Shown in pieces: positions 1 through 8,900 of a stretch of DNA of 64,000 nucleotides. The position numbers and the translations under genes were made by a program. Below the pieces are notes generated by a model. That model worked only from the letters and a program-made list of their open reading frames with translations. It was not told the origin of the DNA and made no database searches. The DNA lies in contig NZ_CP158375.1 in NCBI RefSeq assembly GCF_041021955.1, forward strand, positions 682,001 to 746,000. The letters run 5' to 3'. The stretch comes from Caulobacter sp. 73W. Its GTDB lineage: Bacteria; Pseudomonadota; Alphaproteobacteria; Caulobacterales; Caulobacteraceae. The stretch's first letter is position 1; every line of letters begins with the position of its first letter.

Positions 1-352
1 CCCCGCGCCCGCGATAGACGCCGTCGACAAAGGTGGCCACCGCCTGCTCGCCCGCCGCCTGCAGGTCGGAGTTGATGCCCCGCATGGAGATGACGTCGGA
101 GATCGGGCTCTGCGAGACCGTGAAGTTGGGGATGGTCCCCGTCAGGTCCTGGAACCTGTTCACGCCCTGCGCCTGCAGCGTCTCGCCCTTCACGGCGGTG
201 ATCGATAGCGGCACCTCCTGCAGGGTGGCCGTGCTCTTGGTCGCGGTGACGATCACCTGGTCCAGGGTGTTGTTGTCCTGAGCCAGGGCGGAACCGCCGG
301 CGCACAGGGTCGCAAGGACGGCGCTGGACGCCGTCCGAAGCCAAAGCCTCAT
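1..352 (-). CDS. TonB-dependent receptor, N-terminal part (runs off window)
   Basis: This is the first 117 residues of an outer-membrane TonB-dependent receptor; the rest lies left of the window. A Sec signal peptide (MRLWLRTASSAVL... to ALAQ, about 25 residues) is followed by a TonB-box-like stretch, LDQVIVTATK, and the start of the plug domain (EVPLSITAV, IPNFTVSQ, ISMRGINSD, TFVDGVY), all typical of the family. Such receptors take up siderophores, vitamin B12 or oligosaccharides; the substrate cannot be told from this part. The gene is divergent from the LuxR-type regulator starting 129 bp away, so local control is possible but unproven. Confidence 0.93.
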   Translation of the reverse strand, partial: MRLWLRTASSAVLATLCAGGSALAQDNNTLDQVIVTATKSTATLQEVPLSITAVKGETLQAQGVNRFQDLTGTIPNFTVSQSPISDVISMRGINSDLQAAGEQAVATFVDGVYRGRG

Positions 353-481
353 TCCCGTTCTCCCTCCGGCCGCGGCTGACACGCGGCTCATCCGACCCGA
401 GCTTCATGGTCCCGAGTTCCACCGGAGCTTGCGGAAGGGGTTGAGGCGTAACAAGCTGTCGAAAATGATAGGGGCGGACGC

Positions 482-1219
482 GTGAGCACGGGGCTGAAGC
501 TCGTCGAGGAACTGGCGCGGGACACCGCACGCCTTGGTGTGGAGACTGGCCTTCCCTACATCGCCGCCAGCGCCGACATCGGCAGCCCGGAGGCCATCGT
601 CGGCGTGGACGGCAGGCCCGTGGCGGAGACGATCTTCCGCTGGCTCGATCCTGATCTGCAGTACTGGCGCGACCGGGGATTCGCGCTGCGCTCGCCCTTC
701 GTCTACGCCACCCGCTTCAGCGCAGAGCCGTTCTACTACCGCCACGGCCGCTTCGGGACCTGGCGGCCGGCGGCGTGGGTCGACACCTTCGGCCGGGTCG
801 AGGCGGCGGACGCTTTCGGCATCGGCGCGGCGATCATCGCCCCCGCCTATCTGCCGCGCGGGGTGATCGGGGCCATCGTCTGGGCCTCGCCCGATCCCGA
901 GGTTCCGGTGGAGACCATCTTCGCCGCTCGCGCCTCGGAATTCCATGCGGCGGCCCTGAAGCTGGCCGGGGCCTGCCAGGACCTGCGCCGCCCCGCCCCG
1001 GCGGAGGCGGCCCGCCTGACCCGGCGCGAGATCCAGTGTCTGAAATGGGCGGCGGCCGGGAAGACGGACATGGAGATCGGCACCATCGTCCGCATCTCCA
1101 CCCCCACGGTGCGCTTCCACATCACCAATGCCGCCGGAAAGCTGGGTGTCGGCGGCCGATCGCAGGCGGTGCTGCGCGCGGCCAACCTCGGCTATATCGG
1201 CGCGGCCGCGGCGGGTTAG
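482..1219 (+). CDS. LuxR-family transcriptional regulator (possible LuxR solo)
   Basis: A 245-residue regulator. The last 60 residues form a LuxR-type helix-turn-helix (LTRREIQCLKWAAAGKTDME, then TPTVRFHITNAAGKLG). The first 170 residues have the size and layout of an autoinducer-binding domain, but I cannot place the conserved acyl-homoserine-lactone contacts with confidence, and no luxI-like gene is visible, so it would be a solo or may bind another ligand. The GTG start is supported by an AGGGG-like ribosome site 8 bases upstream. It is divergent from the TonB receptor, and its stop overlaps the stop of the convergent SDR gene by 4 bp. Confidence 0.85.
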   Translation: MSTGLKLVEELARDTARLGVETGLPYIAASADIGSPEAIVGVDGRPVAETIFRWLDPDLQYWRDRGFALRSPFVYATRFSAEPFYYRHGRFGTWRPAAWVDTFGRVEAADAFGIGAAIIAPAYLPRGVIGAIVWASPDPEVPVETIFAARASEFHAAALKLAGACQDLRRPAPAEAARLTRREIQCLKWAAAGKTDMEIGTIVRISTPTVRFHITNAAGKLGVGGRSQAVLRAANLGYIGAAAAG

Positions 1220-2001
1220 CCGAAGCCCGTCCCGCCCAGGACCGAGCCGCCGTCACAGTCGATGATCGTGCCGGTGATGTAGGCGGCGTTGTCGGTGCTG
1301 AGGAACAGCGCAACGTCGGCGATCTCGCGCTTCTCGCCATAGCGGCGCAGGGCGATGTTGTCCTTGATCCGCTTCTCGGCTTCCGGCGTCGGGGCCAGGC
1401 GCGCCATCCCCTCGGTGTCGGCGATGGGACCGGGCGAGATGGCGTTCACCCGCACGCCCATGGCGCCCCACTCCATGGCCAGCACCTTCGTCAGCATGTT
1501 GATGCCCGCCTTGGCGGCGCAGACGTGGGCCTGCATGACGCTGGGCTTCACGGCTTGGGGCGCGGTGATGCTGATCAGGGACGCCCCCGGCTTGCGCAGG
1601 AACTCGAACGAGGCGCGCAGCACGTTGAAAGTGCCGATCAGGTCGATGTCGACCACGGTCTTGAAGCCGTTGGCCGACATGCCCAGGGCCGGGGCCACGA
1701 AGTTGCCCGCCGCGCCGGACAGGACGATGTCGATCTCGCCGAACGCCTCGTGGGTCCCCTTCAGCGCCGCCTCGACCGCCGCGTAGTCGCGCACGTCGGC
1801 GGAGAAGCCCACGGCCTCATGCCCCTTGGCCTTCAGGCCGGCGACGGCGGCGTCGACCTTGCCCTGGCTGCGGCTGATCACGGCGACCCGGGCGCCCTGC
1901 TGGGCGAACCGCTCGGCCACGGCCAGGTTGATGCCGCTGGTCCCGCCGGCGACGAAGGCGGTCTTTCCGGCCAGCAGGCCGGGCTTGAAGGCGTCGTTCA
2001 T
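1216..2001 (-). CDS. SDR family oxidoreductase, 2,4-dienoyl-CoA reductase-like
   Basis: A 261-residue short-chain dehydrogenase. The N terminus has a Rossmann dinucleotide motif (AGGTSGIN in place of TGxxxGIG) and SGAAGN stands where NNAG is usual. The normal YxxxK is replaced by HVCAAK: His stands where Tyr would be and the Lys is kept. This, together with VKPSVMQAHVCAAKAG and NAISPGPIADTEG, closely resembles the peroxisomal-type 2,4-dienoyl-CoA reductases, which use NADPH to reduce dienoyl-CoA during beta-oxidation of unsaturated fatty acids. The C terminus has the family's YITGTIIDCDGG. Function is inferred from motifs; a general SDR is the fallback. Confidence 0.8.
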   Translation of the reverse strand: MNDAFKPGLLAGKTAFVAGGTSGINLAVAERFAQQGARVAVISRSQGKVDAAVAGLKAKGHEAVGFSADVRDYAAVEAALKGTHEAFGEIDIVLSGAAGNFVAPALGMSANGFKTVVDIDLIGTFNVLRASFEFLRKPGASLISITAPQAVKPSVMQAHVCAAKAGINMLTKVLAMEWGAMGVRVNAISPGPIADTEGMARLAPTPEAEKRIKDNIALRRYGEKREIADVALFLSTDNAAYITGTIIDCDGGSVLGGTGFG

Positions 2002-2065
2002 GGGCTTCCCCTTTTTTGCTTATCCGCATAGTGGGGGCTGACCCGACGTCATGGCAACGCGGGGC

Positions 2066-3685
2066 TCAGTCGAGCTGCAGGCTCGACATGTCGAAGCCGT
2101 GGTACAGCGACAGGAACCGGAACGGGTTCTCCTGCCAGCTGCGATACATGATGTTGTTGATGTCCAGAGTGACGTCAAAATAGCGCAACTGGACCTGGGG
2201 ATGCCGGGCGAGCAGGTGGTGGCGTCCTAGCATCAGGGCCACCTGGTCGATCCAGCGGGTCAGGTGATCCCGGGTCAGCATCCCGCTGAGATAGGCCGAG
2301 ACGAAGCTGAAGAACGCGTCCGTGGTCGCCGTCGGATAGGCCAGGACCAGATTGGCGGTCAGCCGCGCGCCGGCGTTGGAGCTGCCCTCGTTCTCGTTGA
2401 AGACCAGATCCGCGCCCTCATTGCCGTCCAGTAGATCTGCGACGCCGCGCTGCAGAAGCAGGTCGATGTCGGAGATGAACAGCGGGCGGCCCAGGCGCCG
2501 CAACAGCCCCCCAGCCTGCAGGAAGCGGATGGACTGGAAGTGCCCGATGGGCTTGGCCGCCATCCCCCTGGGCGGCGCGTCATGTACCCTAGTGGTGACC
2601 GCCGCTTCATCGAAGTCGTCGCCCGCGAACACCAGGCCGTCGTCCTGCACATCCACGACCTGCGCCGACCGCGCCAGCCCCGCGCCGCCGCCGATCACAT
2701 GAACCACCACCATGCACGGCACGTCGCAGTGCTTGAGCACGGAGCGCACATACCAGCGACCGTACATCGCCACATAGGCTTCGTCCGCGGCGACCAGGAA
2801 GACGACCTTGGCGCCCACGGCGTCGGCGCGAGCGGTGACGTCGTCCCAGGTCATCGCCTGCCCGGCGGCGTCCGCGAAGGTCGTCCTCGGCTCAGGCGGC
2901 GCGGCGGGCGTCGGACCCAGGACCGCCGGAAGGTCGATGGACTCCAGCATCAGCCGGTAGTGACGCTCCCAGCCCGGCCAGCCGGTCTCTTCCGGCTCGG
3001 TGACCTTGTATTGGCCTTGGGCGGCCAGCAACTTCTCCAGCTCGGCCAGGGCGTTCTCGTCGAGGGGGCGGCACAGCAGGCCGCTGGCGACGTCGTGGAT
3101 GTCCTTGAGGCGCACCAGCGGGTGCAGCCCGGGCCGGTCGACCAGTGCGACGCGGGAGCGGTGATCCAGATCACCCGCCTGGTCTCCCCTCGCCTTGCAG
3201 ACCTCGGCCATGGTCTCGTGAGCCGACAGGTTGTCCGGCTCCAGCTTCAGCAGCGCTTCGGCGTAGCGCCCCGCGGCCTCCATGTCGCCGAGCGTCTGGT
3301 TGCAGGACATGGCGGTGCGCAGCACCAGCGGGTTCGTGGGCGATAGGTCCGCCAGGGCCGAGGCGTAGGGCGCGGCGTGCTCCACGTCGTTGGCCCGCAT
3401 ATGCAGATTGTAGCGTTCGATCGCGGGCCGGGTCTGCTCGCTCATGTCCTGGGCGGCGAAGACACTGTCGGGATGCCGCGCGCGCAGTTCGCCCAGCACC
3501 TTCAGCGCATCCAGCGTCCGCCCCGACGCGCTGTGGGTCTGCATGAGCGCGCGGCGCACATCCTCCCGGTCCGGCTCCACGATCAGCACATGCTCGAAAA
3601 TGGTCGCGGCGTCGCCCCAGCGGCGCTCCTGCTGGAGGCGCCGCGCGAGGTCGAGGACGGGAGCGGTCCCGCCGGCGCCGCTCAT
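2066..3685 (-). CDS. TPR protein with glycosyltransferase-like C-terminal domain
   Basis: A 539-residue protein. The first 230 residues are tetratricopeptide-like helical pairs (LARRLQQERRWGDAATIFEH, then PDNLSAHETMAEVCKARGD). From about residue 310 comes an alpha/beta domain with VVFLVAADEAYVAMYGRW, ISDIDLLLQ (a DxD motif that usually holds a metal and nucleotide sugar) and VFNENEGSSNAGARLT, which suggests a GT-A-type glycosyltransferase. No signal peptide or membrane segment is seen, so it should act in the cytoplasm. The ATG overlaps the stop of the upstream GT41 gene (ATGA), so the two are translationally coupled. The acceptor is unknown; the giant repeat protein two genes upstream is the obvious candidate. 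Confidence 0.75.
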   Translation of the reverse strand: MSGAGGTAPVLDLARRLQQERRWGDAATIFEHVLIVEPDREDVRRALMQTHSASGRTLDALKVLGELRARHPDSVFAAQDMSEQTRPAIERYNLHMRANDVEHAAPYASALADLSPTNPLVLRTAMSCNQTLGDMEAAGRYAEALLKLEPDNLSAHETMAEVCKARGDQAGDLDHRSRVALVDRPGLHPLVRLKDIHDVASGLLCRPLDENALAELEKLLAAQGQYKVTEPEETGWPGWERHYRLMLESIDLPAVLGPTPAAPPEPRTTFADAAGQAMTWDDVTARADAVGAKVVFLVAADEAYVAMYGRWYVRSVLKHCDVPCMVVVHVIGGGAGLARSAQVVDVQDDGLVFAGDDFDEAAVTTRVHDAPPRGMAAKPIGHFQSIRFLQAGGLLRRLGRPLFISDIDLLLQRGVADLLDGNEGADLVFNENEGSSNAGARLTANLVLAYPTATTDAFFSFVSAYLSGMLTRDHLTRWIDQVALMLGRHHLLARHPQVQLRYFDVTLDINNIMYRSWQENPFRFLSLYHGFDMSSLQLD

Positions 3686-5712
3686 CGGCCAGCGGCCTCC
3701 ATGTCGGCCGCGGTCCACAGGCGGCTGTCCGCCTGGATCGGCCTGCGGCGATGGCGAGCCGCCAATTTCTCGCGGTAGAGCGCGTCGTAGTCTGGCTGGG
3801 CGAGCATCTCGCTGGCCTCGTGGTCGATGCCGACGCCTATATCCAGATAGTGCTCGAGGTTGACCAGATCGGGCTGCGGCGTCCGCCCTGCCTGGTGCTC
3901 CGCGCACATGTGGGCGTAGAGGTCCTCAAGACCGGACACGAGGGCGTCCATGTCGAAGAGGACGCAGGACGACCGGTTCTCTTCCAGCCTCGCCCTGTAG
4001 ACCGCGACCTGCGCACGATCGCCCGCCAGGGCCACGGCGCGCTCGACGTACTCCCGCGGGTCGTGGCAGATCAGGTCTTCAAGGCCCGCCGCCCGCACCA
4101 GGCTGCCGCAGACCCGCGCCGCGAAGCAGCGGCCGGCCAGGGTGAGCACGGGGACGCCCATCCACAGCGCGTCGGACGCCGTGGTGTGGGCGCCGTAGGG
4201 CGTCGTATCCAGGAACAGGTCCGCCAGCGGATAGCGGGCCAGATGGAAGGGGTTGTAGAGCTTCTGCGCGAAGACGATCCGTTCCGGCGCGACGCCCGCG
4301 GCGACCGCGTGCTCGCGCAGGCGCGCATTGGTCGCCTCATTGTGGTCGAGCAGCCAGAGCACCGATCCCGGCACGCGCTGCAGGATCTCCATCCACCGCG
4401 CGAAGTTGAAGCGGGTGATCTTCTGCGAACCGTTGAAGCAGCAGAACACGAAGGCGTCGTCGGGCAGGCCGGCGTCGGCGCGGGTCGGCTTCTCCGGCGC
4501 CACGACGCGCTTGCGGTCGTTCGCCTGGTAACAGGGCAGCCGCAGCACCTTCTCGGAGTAGTACTTCTCCATCTCCGGCGGGATGATCCACTCGTCGGCG
4601 ATGATGTAATGGTGATAGGGCGTCGCCATCGTGCCGGGGAAGCCCAGCCAGTTCGCCTGGATCGGCGCGGCGCGGCGAGCGAAGAGCCCGGTTCGGCTGT
4701 CGCGCGTGTGGCCGTTGACGTCGACCAGCACGTCGATGCCGTCGGCGGCGACCCGCAAGGCCGCCTCGTCGTCGGTCATGCCGCGGATATCGACCCAATG
4801 CTCGACCGCGCTCTGGATACGGGCGTTGACCGTGCCGGTCGCCGGCCCGCAGTAATAGGCGAACACCTCGATCTTCTCGCGGTCGTGAAGCTCGAACATC
4901 TCGGACATCAGGTAGCCGACGGCGTGGTCGCGCAGGTCGGACGACACATAGCCGACACGGATGCGGCGGCCCGCGAGATCAATCTGGGCGTCCCGGCGGT
5001 CAAAGGCGACGGGATCGAAGGTTTCGGGCGTGGAGCGCTCGGCATAGGCGGCGGCGGAGCCGAGCTGCAGCCAGGGATCGTCGCTGAAGGCGCCCAGGGA
5101 CAGAGGATGGATGCCGCGCACCAACTGGTCGCGGGTGACCCTCTCCGACGGCACGATGACCGGCCACTTGCAGGCGCTCAGCCTCCGGGCGGTGTACTGC
5201 TCGAGCACGTCGTACTGCTCGGGGTCCAGGTCCAGGCACTGATAGAGCGCCGCCTCGGCGTCCTGGCCGAGATCGTGTTCGCCCAGGATGCGCCCCAGTT
5301 GCTTCAGGGCCGCGACCTTGTAGCCGAGGATCAGGCCGGTCAGCGGGATCGGGCGATCGACCGCGGCGCGCCACTGCGCGACGGCTTCGTTGAGCAGGCC
5401 GCGCTTCTCCAGAACGCTGCCGAGGTTGATGTAGCCCGGCAGGAAGTCCGCGTTCACCTCGACGGAGGCTCTCAGGGAGGCTTCGGCCCCATCCAGGTCG
5501 CCTAGCTGCTGCTGGAGACCGGAGTTGTTGAAATAGGCGACGAAGACGTGGGGATCGCTGGGATTGAAGGCGATCCAGATGCGGTAGAGCTGCTCCGCCA
5601 TCGCCACATGACCCGACGCGGCGAGCCGGCCCGCGGCCTCCATGACCTCGCCGATGGGATGGCCGCCAGCGGCGATCCGCTGCACCGCAGATACGAACAG
5701 AGCTTCGGACAT
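3682..5712 (-). CDS. TPR-containing GT41 glycosyltransferase (SPINDLY/OGT-like)
   Basis: A 676-residue cytosolic protein. The first 200 residues are TPR-like. The C-terminal 430 residues match the GT41 O-GlcNAc-transferase/SPINDLY catalytic region: RIRVGYVSSDLRDHAVGYLM, VDVNGHTRDSRTG, QANWLGFPGTM, FNGSQKI, then DLFLDTTPYGAHTTASDALW and MGVPVLTLAGRCFAARV in the nucleotide-sugar site. Characterised members move GlcNAc, fucose or glucose to Ser/Thr or Asn of proteins; TPRs bind the acceptor. FlmG of Caulobacter and HMW1C of Haemophilus are related protein-modifying examples. I chose the Met at 5712 (MSEALFV) over an in-frame start 8 codons earlier because it begins the first helix. It lies 189 bp downstream of the giant gene. 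Confidence 0.88.
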   Translation of the reverse strand: MSEALFVSAVQRIAAGGHPIGEVMEAAGRLAASGHVAMAEQLYRIWIAFNPSDPHVFVAYFNNSGLQQQLGDLDGAEASLRASVEVNADFLPGYINLGSVLEKRGLLNEAVAQWRAAVDRPIPLTGLILGYKVAALKQLGRILGEHDLGQDAEAALYQCLDLDPEQYDVLEQYTARRLSACKWPVIVPSERVTRDQLVRGIHPLSLGAFSDDPWLQLGSAAAYAERSTPETFDPVAFDRRDAQIDLAGRRIRVGYVSSDLRDHAVGYLMSEMFELHDREKIEVFAYYCGPATGTVNARIQSAVEHWVDIRGMTDDEAALRVAADGIDVLVDVNGHTRDSRTGLFARRAAPIQANWLGFPGTMATPYHHYIIADEWIIPPEMEKYYSEKVLRLPCYQANDRKRVVAPEKPTRADAGLPDDAFVFCCFNGSQKITRFNFARWMEILQRVPGSVLWLLDHNEATNARLREHAVAAGVAPERIVFAQKLYNPFHLARYPLADLFLDTTPYGAHTTASDALWMGVPVLTLAGRCFAARVCGSLVRAAGLEDLICHDPREYVERAVALAGDRAQVAVYRARLEENRSSCVLFDMDALVSGLEDLYAHMCAEHQAGRTPQPDLVNLEHYLDIGVGIDHEASEMLAQPDYDALYREKLAARHRRRPIQADSRLWTAADMEAAGR

Positions 5713-5840
5713 ACCGCTTTCAACACGCCAGAACACAGGGAGGATTCGGCGCGCACGGCCCCGAAACCGGCGTCTAGTGCAGATCGCTTGCCCGATTCGA
5801 TCAAGCTGATCTTGGAACTATTCAGGGCATTGATATGCAA

Positions 5841-5877
5841 AGAGAAAATGGGCCGATCATGAGGTCATGACCAGCCC
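5841..5877 (-). terminator. Candidate intrinsic terminator after the giant gene
   Basis: Read on the minus strand, an imperfect hairpin (GGGCTGGTCATGA paired with TCATGATCGGCCC, two non-Watson-Crick positions) is followed by ATTTTCTCT. It sits 25 bases past the giant gene's stop and upstream of the GT41 gene, so it may separate or attenuate transcription between them. Confidence 0.55.
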
Positions 5878-5901
5878 AATCTCGTTCAAGTTCCGAAGTG
5901 C

Positions 5902-8900
5902 TTAGTGCGGTCCGAAGAGAGCGCCGAGCTGTTCGGTATTGAAGTGCTGGACCTGATCGTTCTGGATCCCCGCGACTTGAGCCGCGCTCATCGAGGCGAT
6001 GTTGGTCGTGGTCAGCGCCCCGATCTGGGTTTGCGTCAGAGCTCCGATCTGGGTCGCCGAGATCGCATCGATGTCCGTGGTGGTCATCGCCGCGATCGCC
6101 GTCGAGCTCACCCCCGCGAAGGCGGTCGCGCTGATGGCCGTAAGCTGCGCCGGCTGGAACTCACGGATGTCCGTGATGCTCAGTTCCTTGGTCTGGCTGC
6201 TGGTCAGGCCGGCGATCTGGGTGTCCGCCAGGGCTTGGATTTGCGTGCTGTTCAGGGCCGAGACCAGGGCGCCGTCCAGACGGCCGACCTGGGTCGAGGC
6301 CATGGCGCTGATCTGGGCGGTGGTGAAGTCACCGGCGTCGCCCGCGCTCAGGCTGCCGATCTGCACCAGGCTCAGAGCCTGCACCTGCTCAGTCGAGAGC
6401 GACCGGAACTGCGTGCTGTCCATGGCGGACAGGTTGGCGCCGGAGATGTTCTTGATCTGGCTGGTGGTCAGGGCAGCGATCTGGGTCGTGCTGAACTCGC
6501 CCATGTCGGTCGAGGTCAGGTTGACCAGCTGCGTGCCGCTGAGGCCCTGGATCTGCGTGGTCGACAGGCTGCCGAAGGTGGCCGAGTCGATGCTGTTCAG
6601 GTTGGTGGTGCTCAGCGAACCCAGCTGCTCGGCCGAGAGCTGCTTGATCTGCGTCGTGGAGAAGTCGGCGAAGTCGGTCGCCGACAGGCCCTGCACCTGA
6701 CCAGTCGTCAGACCGCCCAGCTGCGTGGCGTCGAGCGAGCGGACCTGAGCCTGGCTCAGACCCGACAGGGCCGTCTTGTTCAGGCTGCCCACCTGAGTGG
6801 CGCTCAGACCGTCAAGGTGAGTGGCGGTCAGCGAGCCCAGTTGATCACTCGTCAGGCGAGCGACCTGGCCGGTGGACAGGGCGCCGAGCTGGGTGGCGGA
6901 GAATTCAGCCACATCCGTCGCCGACAGACCTTCCATCTGGCTGGTGGTCAGCGCCTTCACCTGATCGGTTCCAAGGGCGCCGACTTGCGCGGCGGACAGG
7001 CCGGAGACAGCCGTAGCGGACAGCGCGCTGATCTGCGTTGTCGCCAGGCCGGCGATCTGGGTGGTGGTGAACTCAGCCACATCCGCGGCGCTCAGTTGCG
7101 AGAACTGGGCGGTGGTCAGCGCCTTCACCTGATCGGCGTCGAGGCCCTGGATCTGGGTCTGGTTGAGAGCCGACAGGTTGGCGCCCGTCAGGCCAGCCAG
7201 CTGAGTGCCCGCCAGACCATCGATCTGAGCGTCCGTGAACTCGGCGAGGTCAGTGGTGCTCAGTTGCTTCATCTGAGCGGCCGTGAGCCCGCTGAGTTGC
7301 GTGGCGTCCAGCGATTGGACCTGCGTCTGGTTCAGGGTCGCGAAGTTGGTCGCGCCGAGCCCGCCGATCTGCGTGGACGACAGGCCGTCCAATTGGGTCG
7401 CGCTCAGTTCCGTAAGCGAGGACAGGGAGCCCAGTTGGCTGGTGGAGAGCACGCCGAGCTGCGCCGCCGAGAACTCGCCGACGTCGGTGGCCGACAGGAC
7501 CTTCAGCTGATCCGTCGTCAGCGACTTGACCGCGGTGGTCGACAGGGAGGCAAACTTGGTCGCATCCAGCCCGGAGATCGCCGTACCCGTCAGGCCAGTG
7601 ACCTGGTTGCCGGCCAGGGAGCCGAGCTGGGCGACGGAGAACTTCTGCAGATCCGTCCCGGTCAGGCCCTTCAGTTGGCCCGACGAGATGTTCTTCAGCT
7701 GATCCGTCGTCAGCGCCGCCACCTGGGTGGTGTCGAGGCCGCTGAAGGCGTCGCTGCGGATGTTCTTCAGTTGATTGTCGGTCAGAGCCGCGATCTGGGC
7801 CGCGCCGAACTCGGCGAACTCAGTGCTGGACAGGGCGTTGATCTGCGAGGTCGTGAGACCCGCGACCTGCGTCGCATCCAGGCTGCGGACCTGCGTCTGA
7901 GACAGACTGACGAAGTTCGTCGTCGACAGAGCGCCGAGCTGCGAGCCCGTCATCGCCCCCACCTGCGTGGAGGTGAACTCGCCGAAGTCGGTGGCCGAAA
8001 GGGCCTTCAGTTGGGTGGTCGTGACGCCGGCCATCTGGCCGACATCAAGCGCCTGGACCTGGGCCTGGCTCAGGGCGCCGAAGTTGGTGGCGCCGAGCTG
8101 GCCGACCTGGGTCGAGGTCAGGGACTTGATCTGCGTGGCGCTGAATTCGGCCATGTCGGTGGCCTTCAGGCCCGACAGTTGCGCGCCGGTCAGGCCCGAC
8201 AGCTGGGTGTTGTCCAGCGAGCGGATCTGGGTCTCGTTCAGCGAGGTCAGGCCACCAGCGCTGAGCGCGCCGACCTGCGTCGCGGACAGGCCGTCCAGGC
8301 TGGTCGTGCTGACTTCCGACAGACCCGACAGGCTGCCCAGCTGGGCCGCCGACAGCGCCCCGAACTGCACGGCCGTGAATTCGCCGATGTCCGTCGCGGA
8401 CAGGTTCGACAGCTGCTTGGTGGTCAGGCTCTTGACCGCCGTGGTCGACAGGGCCGCGAACTGCGTGCTGTCCAGCGCCGAAACCGCCGTGCCGGTCAGG
8501 CCGGCGACCTGGTTGGCCGCCAGCGCGCCAATCTGGGTCGTGGTCAGCTTTTCGACGTCGGTCGCGTTGAACTGGCCGAGCTGCGCCGAGGTCAGCGACT
8601 TCACCTGATCAGCGGTCAGAGCGCCCATCTGGGTCTTGTCGAAGGCCTTCAGGGCCGTGGAGCTCAGGTTCTTGAGCTGGGTGTCGCTCAGGGCCGCGAT
8701 CTGGGTCGCGCCGAACTCGCCGATGTCACCCGCCGACAGCTTGTTCAGCTGCGCGGTGGTCAGGCCGCGAACCTGCGTCTCGTTGAGGCCGCGCACCTGG
8801 GTCTGGGTCAGCGACGACAGCGCCGAGGTGGACAGCGCGCCGAGCTGAGCGCCCGACATGCCGCCGATCTGGGTCGCGGTGAATTCGCCGAACTCCGTCG

